In this document: positions 54,273 through 63,528 of the stretch, one piece after another
Layout of the letters: each line of letters starts with the position of its first letter
How positions within the stretch are numbered: the first letter of the stretch is position 1
Origin: Flaviramulus_B aquimarinus
GTDB lineage: Bacteria; Bacteroidota; Bacteroidia; Flavobacteriales; Flavobacteriaceae
Reading direction: 5' to 3'
Assembly: GCF_039543205.1 (NCBI RefSeq)
Contig: NZ_BAABJH010000001.1
Location: 496,001 to 560,000, forward strand
Length of the DNA: 64,000 bases
Program-made: the position numbers and the translations under genes
Notes under the pieces: generated by a model
Seen by the model: the letters and a program-made list of their open reading frames with translations, nothing else
Databases searched by the model: none
What the model was told of the DNA's origin: nothing

Positions 54273-55127
54273 TTGAAAATTAAAAGAAAAGTAGAAATTG
54301 CCGTAATATCTGATGTCCATTTAGGAACTTACGGCTGCCATGCCAAACATTTACTAACTTATTTAAATAGTATTGAGCCAAAGAAACTTATTTTAAATGG
54401 CGATATTATTGATATTTGGCAGTTTAGCAAACGATACTTCCCTAAGTCTCACTTAAAAGTCATCAAGAAAATTATGGATATAGCCGCCGAAGGCACAGAG
54501 GTTATTTACATTACTGGAAATCATGATGAAATGCTACGCAAATTTAGTGGTACTACGATTGGAAAAATATCAATTGTAGACAAAAAAATTTTAGAAATCG
54601 ATGGCAAAAAAGCCTGGTTTTTTCATGGCGATGTGTTTGATGTATCTATACAAAACACCAAATGGCTTGCCAAACTTGGTGGTTATGGTTATGATTTTTT
54701 AACGCTTCTTAACAGGCTTGTTAATTGGTATTTAGAAAAATGCGGAAAGGAGCGCTATTCCCTTTCTAAGAAAGTGAAAAATGGTGTTAAAGGTGCTATT
54801 AAATATATCAATGATTTTGAAAACGTGATTTCCGAAATTGCTATTGAAAATGGTTATGATTATGTGGTTTGCGGACATATACATCAACCTAAAATAAAGA
54901 CTATTGAAACTAAACATGGCAAAACTACTTATTTAAATTCTGGAGATTGGGTTGAAAACTTTACTGCTTTAGAATATCAATTTAAACGTTGGAAAATCTA
55001 TAATTTTAATAAAGACAAATTGGCGCCTTTTGCTATTGATGAGGACGTTGTAGATATGGAAGTACAAGATTTAATAGCAGCAATTACAATTGTTGAACAG
55101 GTTGAAAAAAAAAGCAGAAATAAATAG
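54273..55127 (+). CDS. LpxH-like metallophosphoesterase (UDP-2,3-diacylglucosamine diphosphatase family)
   Basis: 284 residues, starting at TTG (54273); no ATG lies in frame nearby and the protein N-terminus (KIKRKVEIAVISDVHLGT) is the usual one. The calcineurin-like motifs are in order: DVHLG, GDIIDIW, GNHDE, FHGDVFD and GHIHQPK, which provide the dinuclear metal site. The family hydrolyses UDP-2,3-diacylglucosamine in lipid A synthesis. The C-terminal ~50 residues are variable. LpxH is usually about 240 residues, so this may be a related hydrolase. Confidence 0.85.
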   Translation: MKIKRKVEIAVISDVHLGTYGCHAKHLLTYLNSIEPKKLILNGDIIDIWQFSKRYFPKSHLKVIKKIMDIAAEGTEVIYITGNHDEMLRKFSGTTIGKISIVDKKILEIDGKKAWFFHGDVFDVSIQNTKWLAKLGGYGYDFLTLLNRLVNWYLEKCGKERYSLSKKVKNGVKGAIKYINDFENVISEIAIENGYDYVVCGHIHQPKIKTIETKHGKTTYLNSGDWVENFTALEYQFKRWKIYNFNKDKLAPFAIDEDVVDMEVQDLIAAITIVEQVEKKSRNK

Positions 55128-55255
55128 TACAAAAGCTTTAAAAAATCATACACTAAAGTAATTCCAAATCATTTTTTTAAGTCATAAACTAAACACTTAA
55201 GAAAAACAGACACCAAAAATTAGTAATATATTAAATATAAATACTTTTTTGGCGT

Positions 55256-55263
55256 TATTTTTG
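55256..55263 (+). promoter_or_regulatory. -7 box upstream of the small outer-membrane protein gene
   Basis: TATTTTTG at 55256-55263 matches TAnnTTTG exactly. Predicted start is near 55270, giving a leader of about 65 nt before the ATG at 55336. No good -33 TTG is seen at the normal distance. Confidence 0.55.
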
Positions 55264-55335
55264 CGAACCATTTTTAAATAATGGTCTTTTAAATAGAAAA
55301 GGTCGTATATGATTAAAATAACAAAACTTTAAATT

Positions 55336-55815
55336 ATGAAGAAATTTTTTTTATTATCAATTACAGTACTAGGTTTTACATTTGCATCTAATGCACAAGA
55401 AATAGCAGACAACGCTATTGGTTTACGATTAGGCGACAGTGATGGTTTAGGTGCAGAAGTATCTTACCAGCGTGCTTTGGGCGACAACAACCGCTTAGAA
55501 GTAGACTTAGGTTGGAGAAATAGTAATAATTATGATGCCGTTAAACTTACTGGTTTATACCAATGGGTATTTCATTTAGATGGTGATTTTAACTGGTATG
55601 TTGGTGCTGGTGGAGGTTTAGCTTCTTTTTCTGGAAAAAAGCTGCTTGATAATCAAAACGAAACAGCATTTTTTGCAGCTGGTGATATTGGTATAGAATA
55701 CAGTTTTGACATCCCTTTATTATTATCTTTAGATTTTAGACCTGAATTGGGTTTTGGGGATTTTACTGATGATTTAGACTTTGATATAGCCTTTAGTATA
55801 CGCTATCAGTTCTAG
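55336..55815 (+). CDS. Small outer-membrane beta-barrel protein
   Basis: 159 residues. The signal peptide ends at SNAQ (20). The mature part is eight or so amphipathic strands (ADNAIGLRLGDSDGLGAEVSY, LEVDLGWRNSNNYDAVKL) and ends in an aromatic residue (SIRYQF), the outer-membrane assembly signal. It resembles OmpW/OmpX-type barrels; the function is unknown. It stands alone with its own promoter and a strong terminator, suggesting independent and possibly high expression. Confidence 0.87.
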   Translation: MKKFFLLSITVLGFTFASNAQEIADNAIGLRLGDSDGLGAEVSYQRALGDNNRLEVDLGWRNSNNYDAVKLTGLYQWVFHLDGDFNWYVGAGGGLASFSGKKLLDNQNETAFFAAGDIGIEYSFDIPLLLSLDFRPELGFGDFTDDLDFDIAFSIRYQF

Positions 55816-55836
55816 TATTATATAAATTTTATATAG

Positions 55837-55862
55837 AAAAAGCACCTAAAGGTGCTTTTTTT
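55837..55862 (+). terminator. Rho-independent terminator after the small beta-barrel gene
   Basis: AAAAAGCACC (55837-55846), loop TAAA, GGTGCTTTTT (55851-55860) and two more T. The 10-bp stem with a T-run lies 21 bp beyond the stop codon. It is the clearest intrinsic terminator in the window. Confidence 0.92.
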
Positions 55863-55995
55863 ATGGATTACTTTTAAATACGGTCAGCTTGATTTTATCA
55901 ATAAATTTTCATAACTTTCTGAACATCATGTGCTAATTGTGTTTTCACACATATGAAATTAGCCTTTATTTATACTAATTCTAAAATTTAAAATA

Positions 55996-56613
55996 ATGTC
56001 TACAGAAATAGTAATTATAATTATTGGAGTAGTATTTGTTTTCTTTGCTTTTGTAAACATCTTAAAGATTAAAGATTCGTTATTTAGAAGTGCATTGGGA
56101 ATATTAGGTGTTTTATTAATAATTTATGGAGGGTACTTCTATGAATCTATTAACCCAAAAGGACAAATTGAACAGGTAGAGGTAGAAAAAAAAGGACAAA
56201 TAGACTTCCCTATAAAAAATATTCAGGTACTATCGCCAATTGAAGGTGACTCTGTAAATTGTCGGATTTTAACAATGGGAGTTTATCCTGATTCCCATGA
56301 TAAGGATATTTGGGTATTATTAAAGCCTTCTGATAATAAATATTATCCTCAATCTGACCATACGAACACCTCTTATAAAAAGGATGGGAAATGGCAAGTT
56401 ATAACTAGATTTGGTGGAGATATGGGTGAATCGTTTGACATTGTTGTTTATGAAACCGATTCATTAGCTTCTCAATATTTTAGTTCAACCATAGAAAATT
56501 GGAAAGCAGCGCTTTCATATCCTGGTCTTAAACCTGAAGAGCTTCCAAACGGTGCTCATGAAGTTGAAAGAATTGTTGTGTCACTAAAAGATAACTGCAG
56601 AGGTGTTTTTTAA
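55996..56613 (+). CDS. Hypothetical membrane-anchored protein
   Basis: 205 residues. Two N-terminal membrane helices (~5-23 and ~32-50) are followed by a soluble domain (~65-205) with beta strands and a Trp/Tyr-rich centre (KDIWVLLKPSDNKYYPQSD, KWQVITRFGGDMGESFDI). The domain order resembles a periplasmic beta-sandwich on a membrane hairpin. I do not recognise a family. It is unaccompanied, converging on bshA with 31 bp between the stops. Confidence 0.75.
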   Translation: MSTEIVIIIIGVVFVFFAFVNILKIKDSLFRSALGILGVLLIIYGGYFYESINPKGQIEQVEVEKKGQIDFPIKNIQVLSPIEGDSVNCRILTMGVYPDSHDKDIWVLLKPSDNKYYPQSDHTNTSYKKDGKWQVITRFGGDMGESFDIVVYETDSLASQYFSSTIENWKAALSYPGLKPEELPNGAHEVERIVVSLKDNCRGVF

Positions 56614-56644
56614 CCACTTACAGTAACAAGGAGTAAAAAAACTA

Positions 56645-57781
56645 TTATACCAAGCATTTAGCCAATGTGTCCTCATAAATAGCTTCGTATTGAGGTACAA
56701 TAGCATGCAAATCGAATCTTAAAGCTTCTTTTCTGGCATTTTGTTTGAATGTATTTAACCGCGAATCGTCACTTAAAATATATATAGCGTTCTTAGTCAT
56801 ATCCTCTACATCACCTACTTCACTCAAAAACCCAGAAACACCATGTACATTAACTTCTGGAATACCACCTGTATTACTAGAAATAACAGGAACTCCAGAT
56901 GCCATAGCTTCTAATGCTGCTAAACCAAAACTTTCTGTTAATGATGGTAGTAAAAACAAATCGCTAAAACATAATATTTTATCTATTTCATTACTCTTTC
57001 CAAAAAACACAACTTTATCTAAAATACCGAGTTCGGTACATCGTCTTTCAACTTTTTCTTTTTCAGGACCTTCGCCTATAAACATCAATTTTGCAGGCAT
57101 TTCTTTTTGGATTTTATAGAATATGCTAATGACGTCTTGTACACGTTTTACAGGGCGTAAATTACTGATATGGGTAATGATTTTTTCATCATCACTTGCC
57201 ATCATACCTCGTTGACAATCCGTAAATCCATGATGTTGATACTTCTCTAAATCTATAAAATTTGGAACGACATTAATCTCGTTTTTAATATCAAATAAAC
57301 GTAAGGTGTCATCTTTTAAACTTTTTGATACTGCCGTAACCGCATCTGATTTATTGATACTAAACGTTACCGCTGGTTTATAAAATGCATGACTACCTAC
57401 TAATGTAATATCTGTACCATGAAGAGTTGTTACAATTGGCACATAAATACCCTCTTCTTGCAACATTTTTTTTGCCATATAAGCCGCATAGGCATGTGGA
57501 ATTGCATAATGTACATGCAATATTTCGATACCATGAAGCTTAACCATATCTACCAGTTTACTTGACAAAGCTAGCTCATAAGGTTGATAATGAAACAGTG
57601 GATATTCTGGAACATTCACTTCATGATAATGTACATTATTACTCAACAACTCTAACCTTACGGGTTGGTTATATGTGATAAAATGGATTTCATGACCGCG
57701 TTTAGATAGTTCTAAGCCTAATTCTGTAGCGACTACTCCACTTCCTCCAAATGTTGGATAACAAACAATACCTATTTTCAT
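56645..57781 (-). CDS. bshA: N-acetyl-alpha-D-glucosaminyl L-malate synthase
   Basis: 378 residues of the GT4 glycosyltransferase fold. The N-terminal Rossmann domain starts KIGIVCYPTFGGSGVVATELG, characteristic of BshA. The C-terminal domain has NLRPVKR and the donor-binding ESFGLAALEAMASGVPV with the two conserved glutamates. It joins UDP-GlcNAc to L-malate in the first step of bacillithiol synthesis. It complements bshC at 29.9-31.5 kb. It lies 48 bp downstream of the GH3 gene. Confidence 0.95.
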   Translation of the reverse strand: MKIGIVCYPTFGGSGVVATELGLELSKRGHEIHFITYNQPVRLELLSNNVHYHEVNVPEYPLFHYQPYELALSSKLVDMVKLHGIEILHVHYAIPHAYAAYMAKKMLQEEGIYVPIVTTLHGTDITLVGSHAFYKPAVTFSINKSDAVTAVSKSLKDDTLRLFDIKNEINVVPNFIDLEKYQHHGFTDCQRGMMASDDEKIITHISNLRPVKRVQDVISIFYKIQKEMPAKLMFIGEGPEKEKVERRCTELGILDKVVFFGKSNEIDKILCFSDLFLLPSLTESFGLAALEAMASGVPVISSNTGGIPEVNVHGVSGFLSEVGDVEDMTKNAIYILSDDSRLNTFKQNARKEALRFDLHAIVPQYEAIYEDTLAKCLV

Positions 57782-57829
57782 ATTTTAAGTTTTAAGTGCT
57801 TAAAGATGAGTTTTTAACTTTAAATACTT

Positions 57830-60748
57830 TTAATCAATTATCGCTTCGTAAATTAAGCGTTGTATTTCTGTTCTAATATTTTCTTTTAATAACAAATTCT
57901 TACCCGCATGGGGATATGTTCTATTCGCTAAAAATATATACACAATTTCTTCTTCTGGATCGGCCCAAGCGTAGGTTCCTGTAAAACCTGAATGCCCAAA
58001 ACTAGTCATGGATATACAACCACATGTTGGTCCCACATCGCCTAATTGCGGCTTATCAAAACCTATACCTCTTCTATTATCATTATCACAGTAATAGCAG
58101 GTGTTAAACTTCTCAATTGTTTCAGGTTTTAAATAACGTTTCCCTCCATAAAACCCTTTTTGCAAATACATTTGCATAATCTTAGCTACATCGTTAGCAT
58201 TACTAAAAATACCTGCATGCCCGCCTATACCATTCTGCATTGCAGCTCCCATATCATGCACATAGCCGTGTACCTTTTGGTATCTGTAATAATCATCAAT
58301 TTCTGTAGGTACAATTTTTTTGCTGCTAATTTTATGATACGGATTATACATGGTATAATTTGCCCCTAAGGGCTCATATAAATGAGATTGTGTTAATTGC
58401 TCTAATGTTCTGTCGTAATGATATTCAATAAATTTCTTTAAAATATAATACGGAAAATCGCTATATCGATACCTAAGACGTTCCAGTAACTCTGAATTTT
58501 TTATAATTTTAGGTATAGAGTCTTGATAATCAGTACGCAAAAATAAATTCTTAGTGACTTCTATATTAAATTTAGTACTGCGTTCTTTTCTATAATATTT
58601 TTGACTAGGGCGTTTGGTTATAGTATCTAAAGTATGATAATAAAAAGGTTCCCATGGACGTAATCGTGCATAATGAGACAGCATGCTTTTCAAGGTAATA
58701 TTTTCTTTGTTTGAACCTTTGTACTCTGGTAGTATTTCAGATAGTTTAGTATTTAAAGATACGATACCTTGTTCTTCTAATTCCATTAAAAGTGGTAAGG
58801 TTGCTAATATTTTGGTAAGTGAGGCCACATCATAAATATCATCAAAACCTACTTTTTCTTTCCCCTCATAAGTATGCTTTCCAAAATTCTTATTATAAAT
58901 AACTTTTCCCTTTCTTGCAACCAACAACTGAATACCAGGGGTCATCTTACCATTTACAGCATGTTGCGCCACTGAATCTATTTTACTTAGTTTTTCTGAA
59001 CTCATCCCGACACGCTCTGGCACGGTATATCCTAGTCGTTTAATGGCATTATTCTGAATACCATCTCCTACTTTAAAATAGCCTCCTATCGAAACAGGTA
59101 AATTACCTTTAGATTCTATAGCTCCAAAAATAAGTTGTGCTGATTTTTGTTGTGCAATGGCACTATTTTGATAACTGACGACTATACTTTCTATATTTTC
59201 AATAGTTTCTAAATCAGAAAGTGCATACGGCTTCACAAAAACATCTAAAATAACCGTATGATTACTTGCTATTTCTTTTAACCAAATTAAATCTTTATTA
59301 GTAAATTTATGTGCTTTCCAAGGATTATCATTTGACCTATGAAACCCAATTATTACAGTATTATAGGCTTTTAATTTACCTATCAAGCCATACAGATTAT
59401 CTGATGTTATTTCATGAATTTTTGCATACTTCCTTAGTTCTTTTAAAAATGTATTTCCTTTATCATCACCTAGGTTAACGTAGGCTATTGTTTTAGTTTC
59501 CAGTCGCCTAAGTGGTAATAAATCGTTATCGTTTTTCACAATAGTTATGGCGTTTTCAAGGAGCTTTTCATATAAAATATCATCTTTAAGTCTATTTAGG
59601 TCTTTAGACAGATTATATAAACCTATAGGCTCGTAATTATGTAATCCAACTTTATATTTTGCTTGAAGGATTTTTTTAACTGAATGCTCTAAACGCTCTT
59701 CTGTTATATATCCTTTATTATAAGCTTCAATAATTTTAGATAGACCTATACCAACATCTTCAGACATCAACATAACATCATTACCAGCCATAAAAGCAGC
59801 TAAATCTATATCACCTGTTTCGCTAAAATCAGCTGCACCTTTCATAGTTAATGCATCTGTAAATATTAATCCTTTAAAACCCAAGCGTTCTTTCAAAATA
59901 TCTGTAACAATATGCTTTGATAAAGAAGAAGGGTACCCCTGGCGTGACTCTAAGCTAGGCACATTCAAATGGGCAACCATAACACTAGAAAGCCCCTCTT
60001 TAATGAGTTTTTTATATGGATAAAGTTCTACGGAATCTATACGTTTTTCATTAAAATTAATAGTTGGTAAGGTTTTATGCGAATCTTGGTCCGTATCGCC
60101 ATGTCCTGGAAAATGCTTAGCATTGGCTAAAACACCTACACTTTGCATTCCTTTCATAAATGCCAAAGCTTTTTCGGTTACATTATTTCTAGCTTCTCCA
60201 AAAGATCGATTACCAATAATTGGGTTTTGGGGATTGGTATTAATATCCACAACAGGTGCAAAATTAAAATGCACCCCTAAACGCTTACAATGCTCCCCTA
60301 TTTGTCTACCAGTTTGTTCAACTAGTTTGTTGTCTTTTATGGCTCCTAAGGTCATGTTCCAAGGAAAAGCGTATGTAGAATCTAAACGCATGCTTAGTCC
60401 CCATTCGGCATCCATACCAATTAATAAAGGTATTTTAGAAATGGATTGTAATTCATTATTTAATCTAGCTTGTCTATTTGGACCGCCATTAGAATAGATA
60501 ACACCACCTATATGATGATCTTTTATCAAATTTACAATCTTGTTTTTGGTGGTTTTATCTTGATTAGACATCACTTGTATCATATACAATTGCCCTACCT
60601 TTTCAGCTAAAGTCAAGGATGAGTAAACGCTATCAACCCACTTTCTTTGAGATTCTGTATCAGCTGTAACTAATGGATTTTTAGTTACCTGACCAAACAA
60701 AGAGAGTATAGAAAAAAAAGTAATTAATGTTAAAACGATTTGACGCAT
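57830..60748 (-). CDS. GH3 beta-N-acetylglucosaminidase fused to a serine beta-lactamase-like domain
   Basis: 972 residues. The signal peptide ends near FGQ (20). The GH3 domain (~40-370) contains ANAKHFPGHGDTDQDSHKT (~209-228), the NagZ-type catalytic His/Asp loop, and the nucleophile region FTDALTMKG (about D297). A GH3 C-terminal Rossmann-like domain follows (~390-560). Residues ~590-970 are a penicillin-binding/class C beta-lactamase-type fold with the SxxK motif in SLTK (about S643). The fusion fits periplasmic peptidoglycan turnover: removing GlcNAc and cutting peptide or ester bonds. Similar fusions are common in Bacteroidota. Confidence 0.93.
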   Translation of the reverse strand: MRQIVLTLITFFSILSLFGQVTKNPLVTADTESQRKWVDSVYSSLTLAEKVGQLYMIQVMSNQDKTTKNKIVNLIKDHHIGGVIYSNGGPNRQARLNNELQSISKIPLLIGMDAEWGLSMRLDSTYAFPWNMTLGAIKDNKLVEQTGRQIGEHCKRLGVHFNFAPVVDINTNPQNPIIGNRSFGEARNNVTEKALAFMKGMQSVGVLANAKHFPGHGDTDQDSHKTLPTINFNEKRIDSVELYPYKKLIKEGLSSVMVAHLNVPSLESRQGYPSSLSKHIVTDILKERLGFKGLIFTDALTMKGAADFSETGDIDLAAFMAGNDVMLMSEDVGIGLSKIIEAYNKGYITEERLEHSVKKILQAKYKVGLHNYEPIGLYNLSKDLNRLKDDILYEKLLENAITIVKNDNDLLPLRRLETKTIAYVNLGDDKGNTFLKELRKYAKIHEITSDNLYGLIGKLKAYNTVIIGFHRSNDNPWKAHKFTNKDLIWLKEIASNHTVILDVFVKPYALSDLETIENIESIVVSYQNSAIAQQKSAQLIFGAIESKGNLPVSIGGYFKVGDGIQNNAIKRLGYTVPERVGMSSEKLSKIDSVAQHAVNGKMTPGIQLLVARKGKVIYNKNFGKHTYEGKEKVGFDDIYDVASLTKILATLPLLMELEEQGIVSLNTKLSEILPEYKGSNKENITLKSMLSHYARLRPWEPFYYHTLDTITKRPSQKYYRKERSTKFNIEVTKNLFLRTDYQDSIPKIIKNSELLERLRYRYSDFPYYILKKFIEYHYDRTLEQLTQSHLYEPLGANYTMYNPYHKISSKKIVPTEIDDYYRYQKVHGYVHDMGAAMQNGIGGHAGIFSNANDVAKIMQMYLQKGFYGGKRYLKPETIEKFNTCYYCDNDNRRGIGFDKPQLGDVGPTCGCISMTSFGHSGFTGTYAWADPEEEIVYIFLANRTYPHAGKNLLLKENIRTEIQRLIYEAIID

Positions 60749-60876
60749 AAAAAGATTAATTTTTGGGGATATTAGTTGCTTAGTAAGTTAACACTAATAA
60801 TCATGCCAAAATAATACTTTTAAAAAGAAGATAGAAAAACTTTAAGATAGATTTATAATAAGATTACAAACAAAAA

Positions 60877-62100
60877 CTATTCAATTAAATCAATATGTCT
60901 ATCATGATACCCTAACAAATACAACACACCGTCTAAACCTATACTAGATATAGAATTCTGTGCATTATCTTTTACAGTTGGTTTGGCATGAAAAGCAATA
61001 CCTAAGCCTGCAAGATCTAACATTGCAAGATCATTTGCACCATCGCCTACTGCTATGGTTTGGCTAATATCTATACCTTCCATTTTTGCTATTTCTTCTA
61101 GGTAATCGGCTTTTTTATTTCCATCAACAATATCACCGAGATAACCACCAGTTAAAACACCATCTTTAATTTCCAATTGGTTGGCGTATACATAATCCAT
61201 ACCCAATTCTTTTTGTAAATAGTGCCCAAAATATGTAAAGCCTCCTGATAAAATAGCTGTTTTAAACCCATAACTTTTTAAGGTATCTATTAGTCTTTTA
61301 GCTCCTTTAGTTATTGGTAAATTGATAGCAACATCATGAAGCACCTCTTCATTTAAACCTTTTAAGAGTTTCATGCGCCTTTTAAAACTCTCCTTAAAAT
61401 CTATTTCGCCTTGCATTGCAGATTCTGTAATAGCTTTTACTTTTTCTCCAACACCTGCTAGTTCAGCTAATTCATCTATAACTTCAGTTTGTATTAATGT
61501 AGAATCCATATCAAAACAAACTAAACGCCTGTTTCTTCTATAAATATTATCTTCTTGAAACGCAATATCGACATCTAATTCGTGTGAAATTTGCATCATT
61601 TTTTTAGTAAAGTCAGTCTTGTCACCAATTTTTCCTCTAATAGATAATTGTATTGATGCTCTAGGGTATTCCTCTTTCCTAACCAGTGATAAACGTCCTG
61701 TAAGTCTTTTTATAGCATCTATATTCAAATTCTTTTCTGAAATTACTTTTGTAACTTCTGATATTTGCTCTGCAGCTAGTTTTTCTCCTAAAATGGTAAC
61801 GATGTACCGGTCTTTACCTTGAAGCGTTACCCAATGTTCATAATCATCAAGAGTAATTGGCGTAAATTTTGCACTAATACCCAATTCATAGGCCTTAAAG
61901 AGTAAATCTTTTAAGACTGCTGCCGATTTTTTTCCAGATTGGATTTCAAACAATATTCCTAAGGATAGTGTATCATGAATATTTGCTTGACCGATATCCA
62001 ATACTTTGGCTCCATATTCTGCTAAAACAGAAGTTAAATTAGAGGTTAAACCTGGTTTGTCTTGTCCTGAAATATTTAATAAGATAATGTCGTTAGCCAT
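60877..62100 (-). CDS. serB: Phosphoserine phosphatase with N-terminal ACT domains
   Basis: 407 residues. Residues ~1-165 hold two ACT-like domains (ILLNISGQDKPGLTSNLTS at the start). The HAD domain follows with FDMDSTLIQTEVIDELAE (nucleophile about D196), LSGGFTYF and GDGANDLAML. It dephosphorylates phosphoserine to serine; the ACT domains probably sense serine. Length and layout match the ACT-SerB form of mycobacteria and Bacteroidota. Confidence 0.94.
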   Translation of the reverse strand: MANDIILLNISGQDKPGLTSNLTSVLAEYGAKVLDIGQANIHDTLSLGILFEIQSGKKSAAVLKDLLFKAYELGISAKFTPITLDDYEHWVTLQGKDRYIVTILGEKLAAEQISEVTKVISEKNLNIDAIKRLTGRLSLVRKEEYPRASIQLSIRGKIGDKTDFTKKMMQISHELDVDIAFQEDNIYRRNRRLVCFDMDSTLIQTEVIDELAELAGVGEKVKAITESAMQGEIDFKESFKRRMKLLKGLNEEVLHDVAINLPITKGAKRLIDTLKSYGFKTAILSGGFTYFGHYLQKELGMDYVYANQLEIKDGVLTGGYLGDIVDGNKKADYLEEIAKMEGIDISQTIAVGDGANDLAMLDLAGLGIAFHAKPTVKDNAQNSISSIGLDGVLYLLGYHDRHIDLIE

Positions 62101-62201
62101 AATTTTATACTTACGCTTTTTAAGCCCGATAATTTTCGGAATGTAAAAATCTTTATTCTATTTGATATATAAAAGTTTTTTTTAGAGATAATAACGAGAG
62201 C

Positions 62202-62687
62202 TTATTTAATAAACCGACTATGCCAACTCTCACTTGCAGGAACTTCCCAATTTTCTTTAAACTCAGCAATATTCGCTACTAAATTATTAAAGACTATCGT
62301 GTTTTTAGAAACAGCCTTGTCTTTTGCCATTTTTCTGAAATCGGCAAGTGTTTTATAAGCTATGTATTCGCCTTGTTTATAGGATACATTCATTTTATCC
62401 ATTAAATCGACGTTATAGTCTTTTTCTAATTGTTGAATAAAATGTACTGAAGCATCAATGGAACAACCTGTTGCTTTATTTAAATCTTGATTTAAACCAA
62501 TAATTATAAATCGCTTATACTTGATGGTATAACCAGATTGTAAATCACTGCCATGGGCCGTCCAATTTTCTATAAAAATATTGAGTTTAGAGTGAATTTC
62601 TAAAAGTTCGTCTTCTGAAAATGAACGATTGGCTTGATATATCCAAACACGTGATTCTTCAGGTAATCTATTGAAATCTACTAGCAT
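62202..62687 (-). CDS. Conserved flavobacterial protein of unknown function
   Basis: 161 residues without signal peptide or membrane helix. The opening LPEESRVWIYQANRSFSEDE and the central ATGCSIDASVHFIQQLE are conserved in Flavobacteriaceae. Database entries often call it an ABC transporter ATPase, but no Walker A, signature or Walker B motif is present, so that name is not supported. It sits 42 bp after the Fe-S protein gene on the same strand and may share its transcript. Confidence 0.85.
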   Translation of the reverse strand: MLVDFNRLPEESRVWIYQANRSFSEDELLEIHSKLNIFIENWTAHGSDLQSGYTIKYKRFIIIGLNQDLNKATGCSIDASVHFIQQLEKDYNVDLMDKMNVSYKQGEYIAYKTLADFRKMAKDKAVSKNTIVFNNLVANIAEFKENWEVPASESWHSRFIK

Positions 62688-62729
62688 CTTGATTTACGAA
62701 TTATGATTAACGATTTTTGATTGCTGATA

Positions 62730-63521
62730 TTATAAATCCTGAGCGTTTGCAATAAGTTCGGCAACATCCATAACTTGAACATCATTTTCCTTTTCTTTGG
62801 ATTTAACACCATCTGTCATCATAGTATTACAAAATGGGCATCCTGCTGCTATAATTTCTGGTTTTACATTTAGAGCCTGTTCGGTACGTTCAACATTTAC
62901 ATCTTTATCCCCTTGTTCAGGCTCTTTAAACATTTGCGCACCTCCTGCTCCACAACATAGCCCGTTGCGACGGCAGTTTTTCATTTCAACTAATTCGGCT
63001 TCTAATTTTTGAATGAGTTCGCGTGGTGCTTCATAAACATTGTTTGCACGCCCTAAATAACAGGGATCGTGAAATGTTATACGTTTTCCTTTAAACTTTC
63101 CGCCTTCTATAGTTAAACGCCCATCATCTAGTAATGTTTTTAAGAATTGTGTATGATGCATAACCTCATAATTACCACCTAATTCTGGATATTCATTTTT
63201 TATAGTATTAAAACAATGTGGGCAAGCGGTTACTATTTTTTTTACCTCATATGCATTTAGCACTTCTATATTGGTTACGGCTTGCATTTGGAATAAAAAC
63301 TCATTTCCTGCGCGTTTTGCAGGATCGCCTGTACAACTTTCTTCTGCACCAAGTACTGCAAATCCAACATTTGCTTTATTTAAAAGTTTTACAAATGCTT
63401 TCGTTATTTTTTTGGCTCTATCATCAAAACTTCCAGCACAACCTACCCAAAATAATACTTCGGGTTGTTTTCCTTGAGCCATAAATTCGGCCATTGTAGG
63501 TACTTTTAGTAATTCACTCAT
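62730..63521 (-). CDS. CCG-domain (Fe-S)-binding oxidoreductase subunit
   Basis: 263 residues. Two CCG-type cysteine motifs are visible: the first around GCAGSFDD with ACPHCFNT, the second around NGLCCGAGGAQMF and AAGCPFCNTM. They resemble the HdrB/GlpC/LutA family, which binds a noncubane or 4Fe-4S cluster. It is encoded 7 bp after a dicluster ferredoxin-type gene, so the two form one complex that passes electrons, probably to menaquinone; the substrate is unknown. Confidence 0.9.
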   Translation of the reverse strand: MSELLKVPTMAEFMAQGKQPEVLFWVGCAGSFDDRAKKITKAFVKLLNKANVGFAVLGAEESCTGDPAKRAGNEFLFQMQAVTNIEVLNAYEVKKIVTACPHCFNTIKNEYPELGGNYEVMHHTQFLKTLLDDGRLTIEGGKFKGKRITFHDPCYLGRANNVYEAPRELIQKLEAELVEMKNCRRNGLCCGAGGAQMFKEPEQGDKDVNVERTEQALNVKPEIIAAGCPFCNTMMTDGVKSKEKENDVQVMDVAELIANAQDL

Positions 63522-63528
63522 TGTTTAT

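Noticed and set aside
62202..62687. ABC transporter ATPase label for this protein
   Set aside because: No Walker A, signature or Walker B motif is present in its 161 residues.
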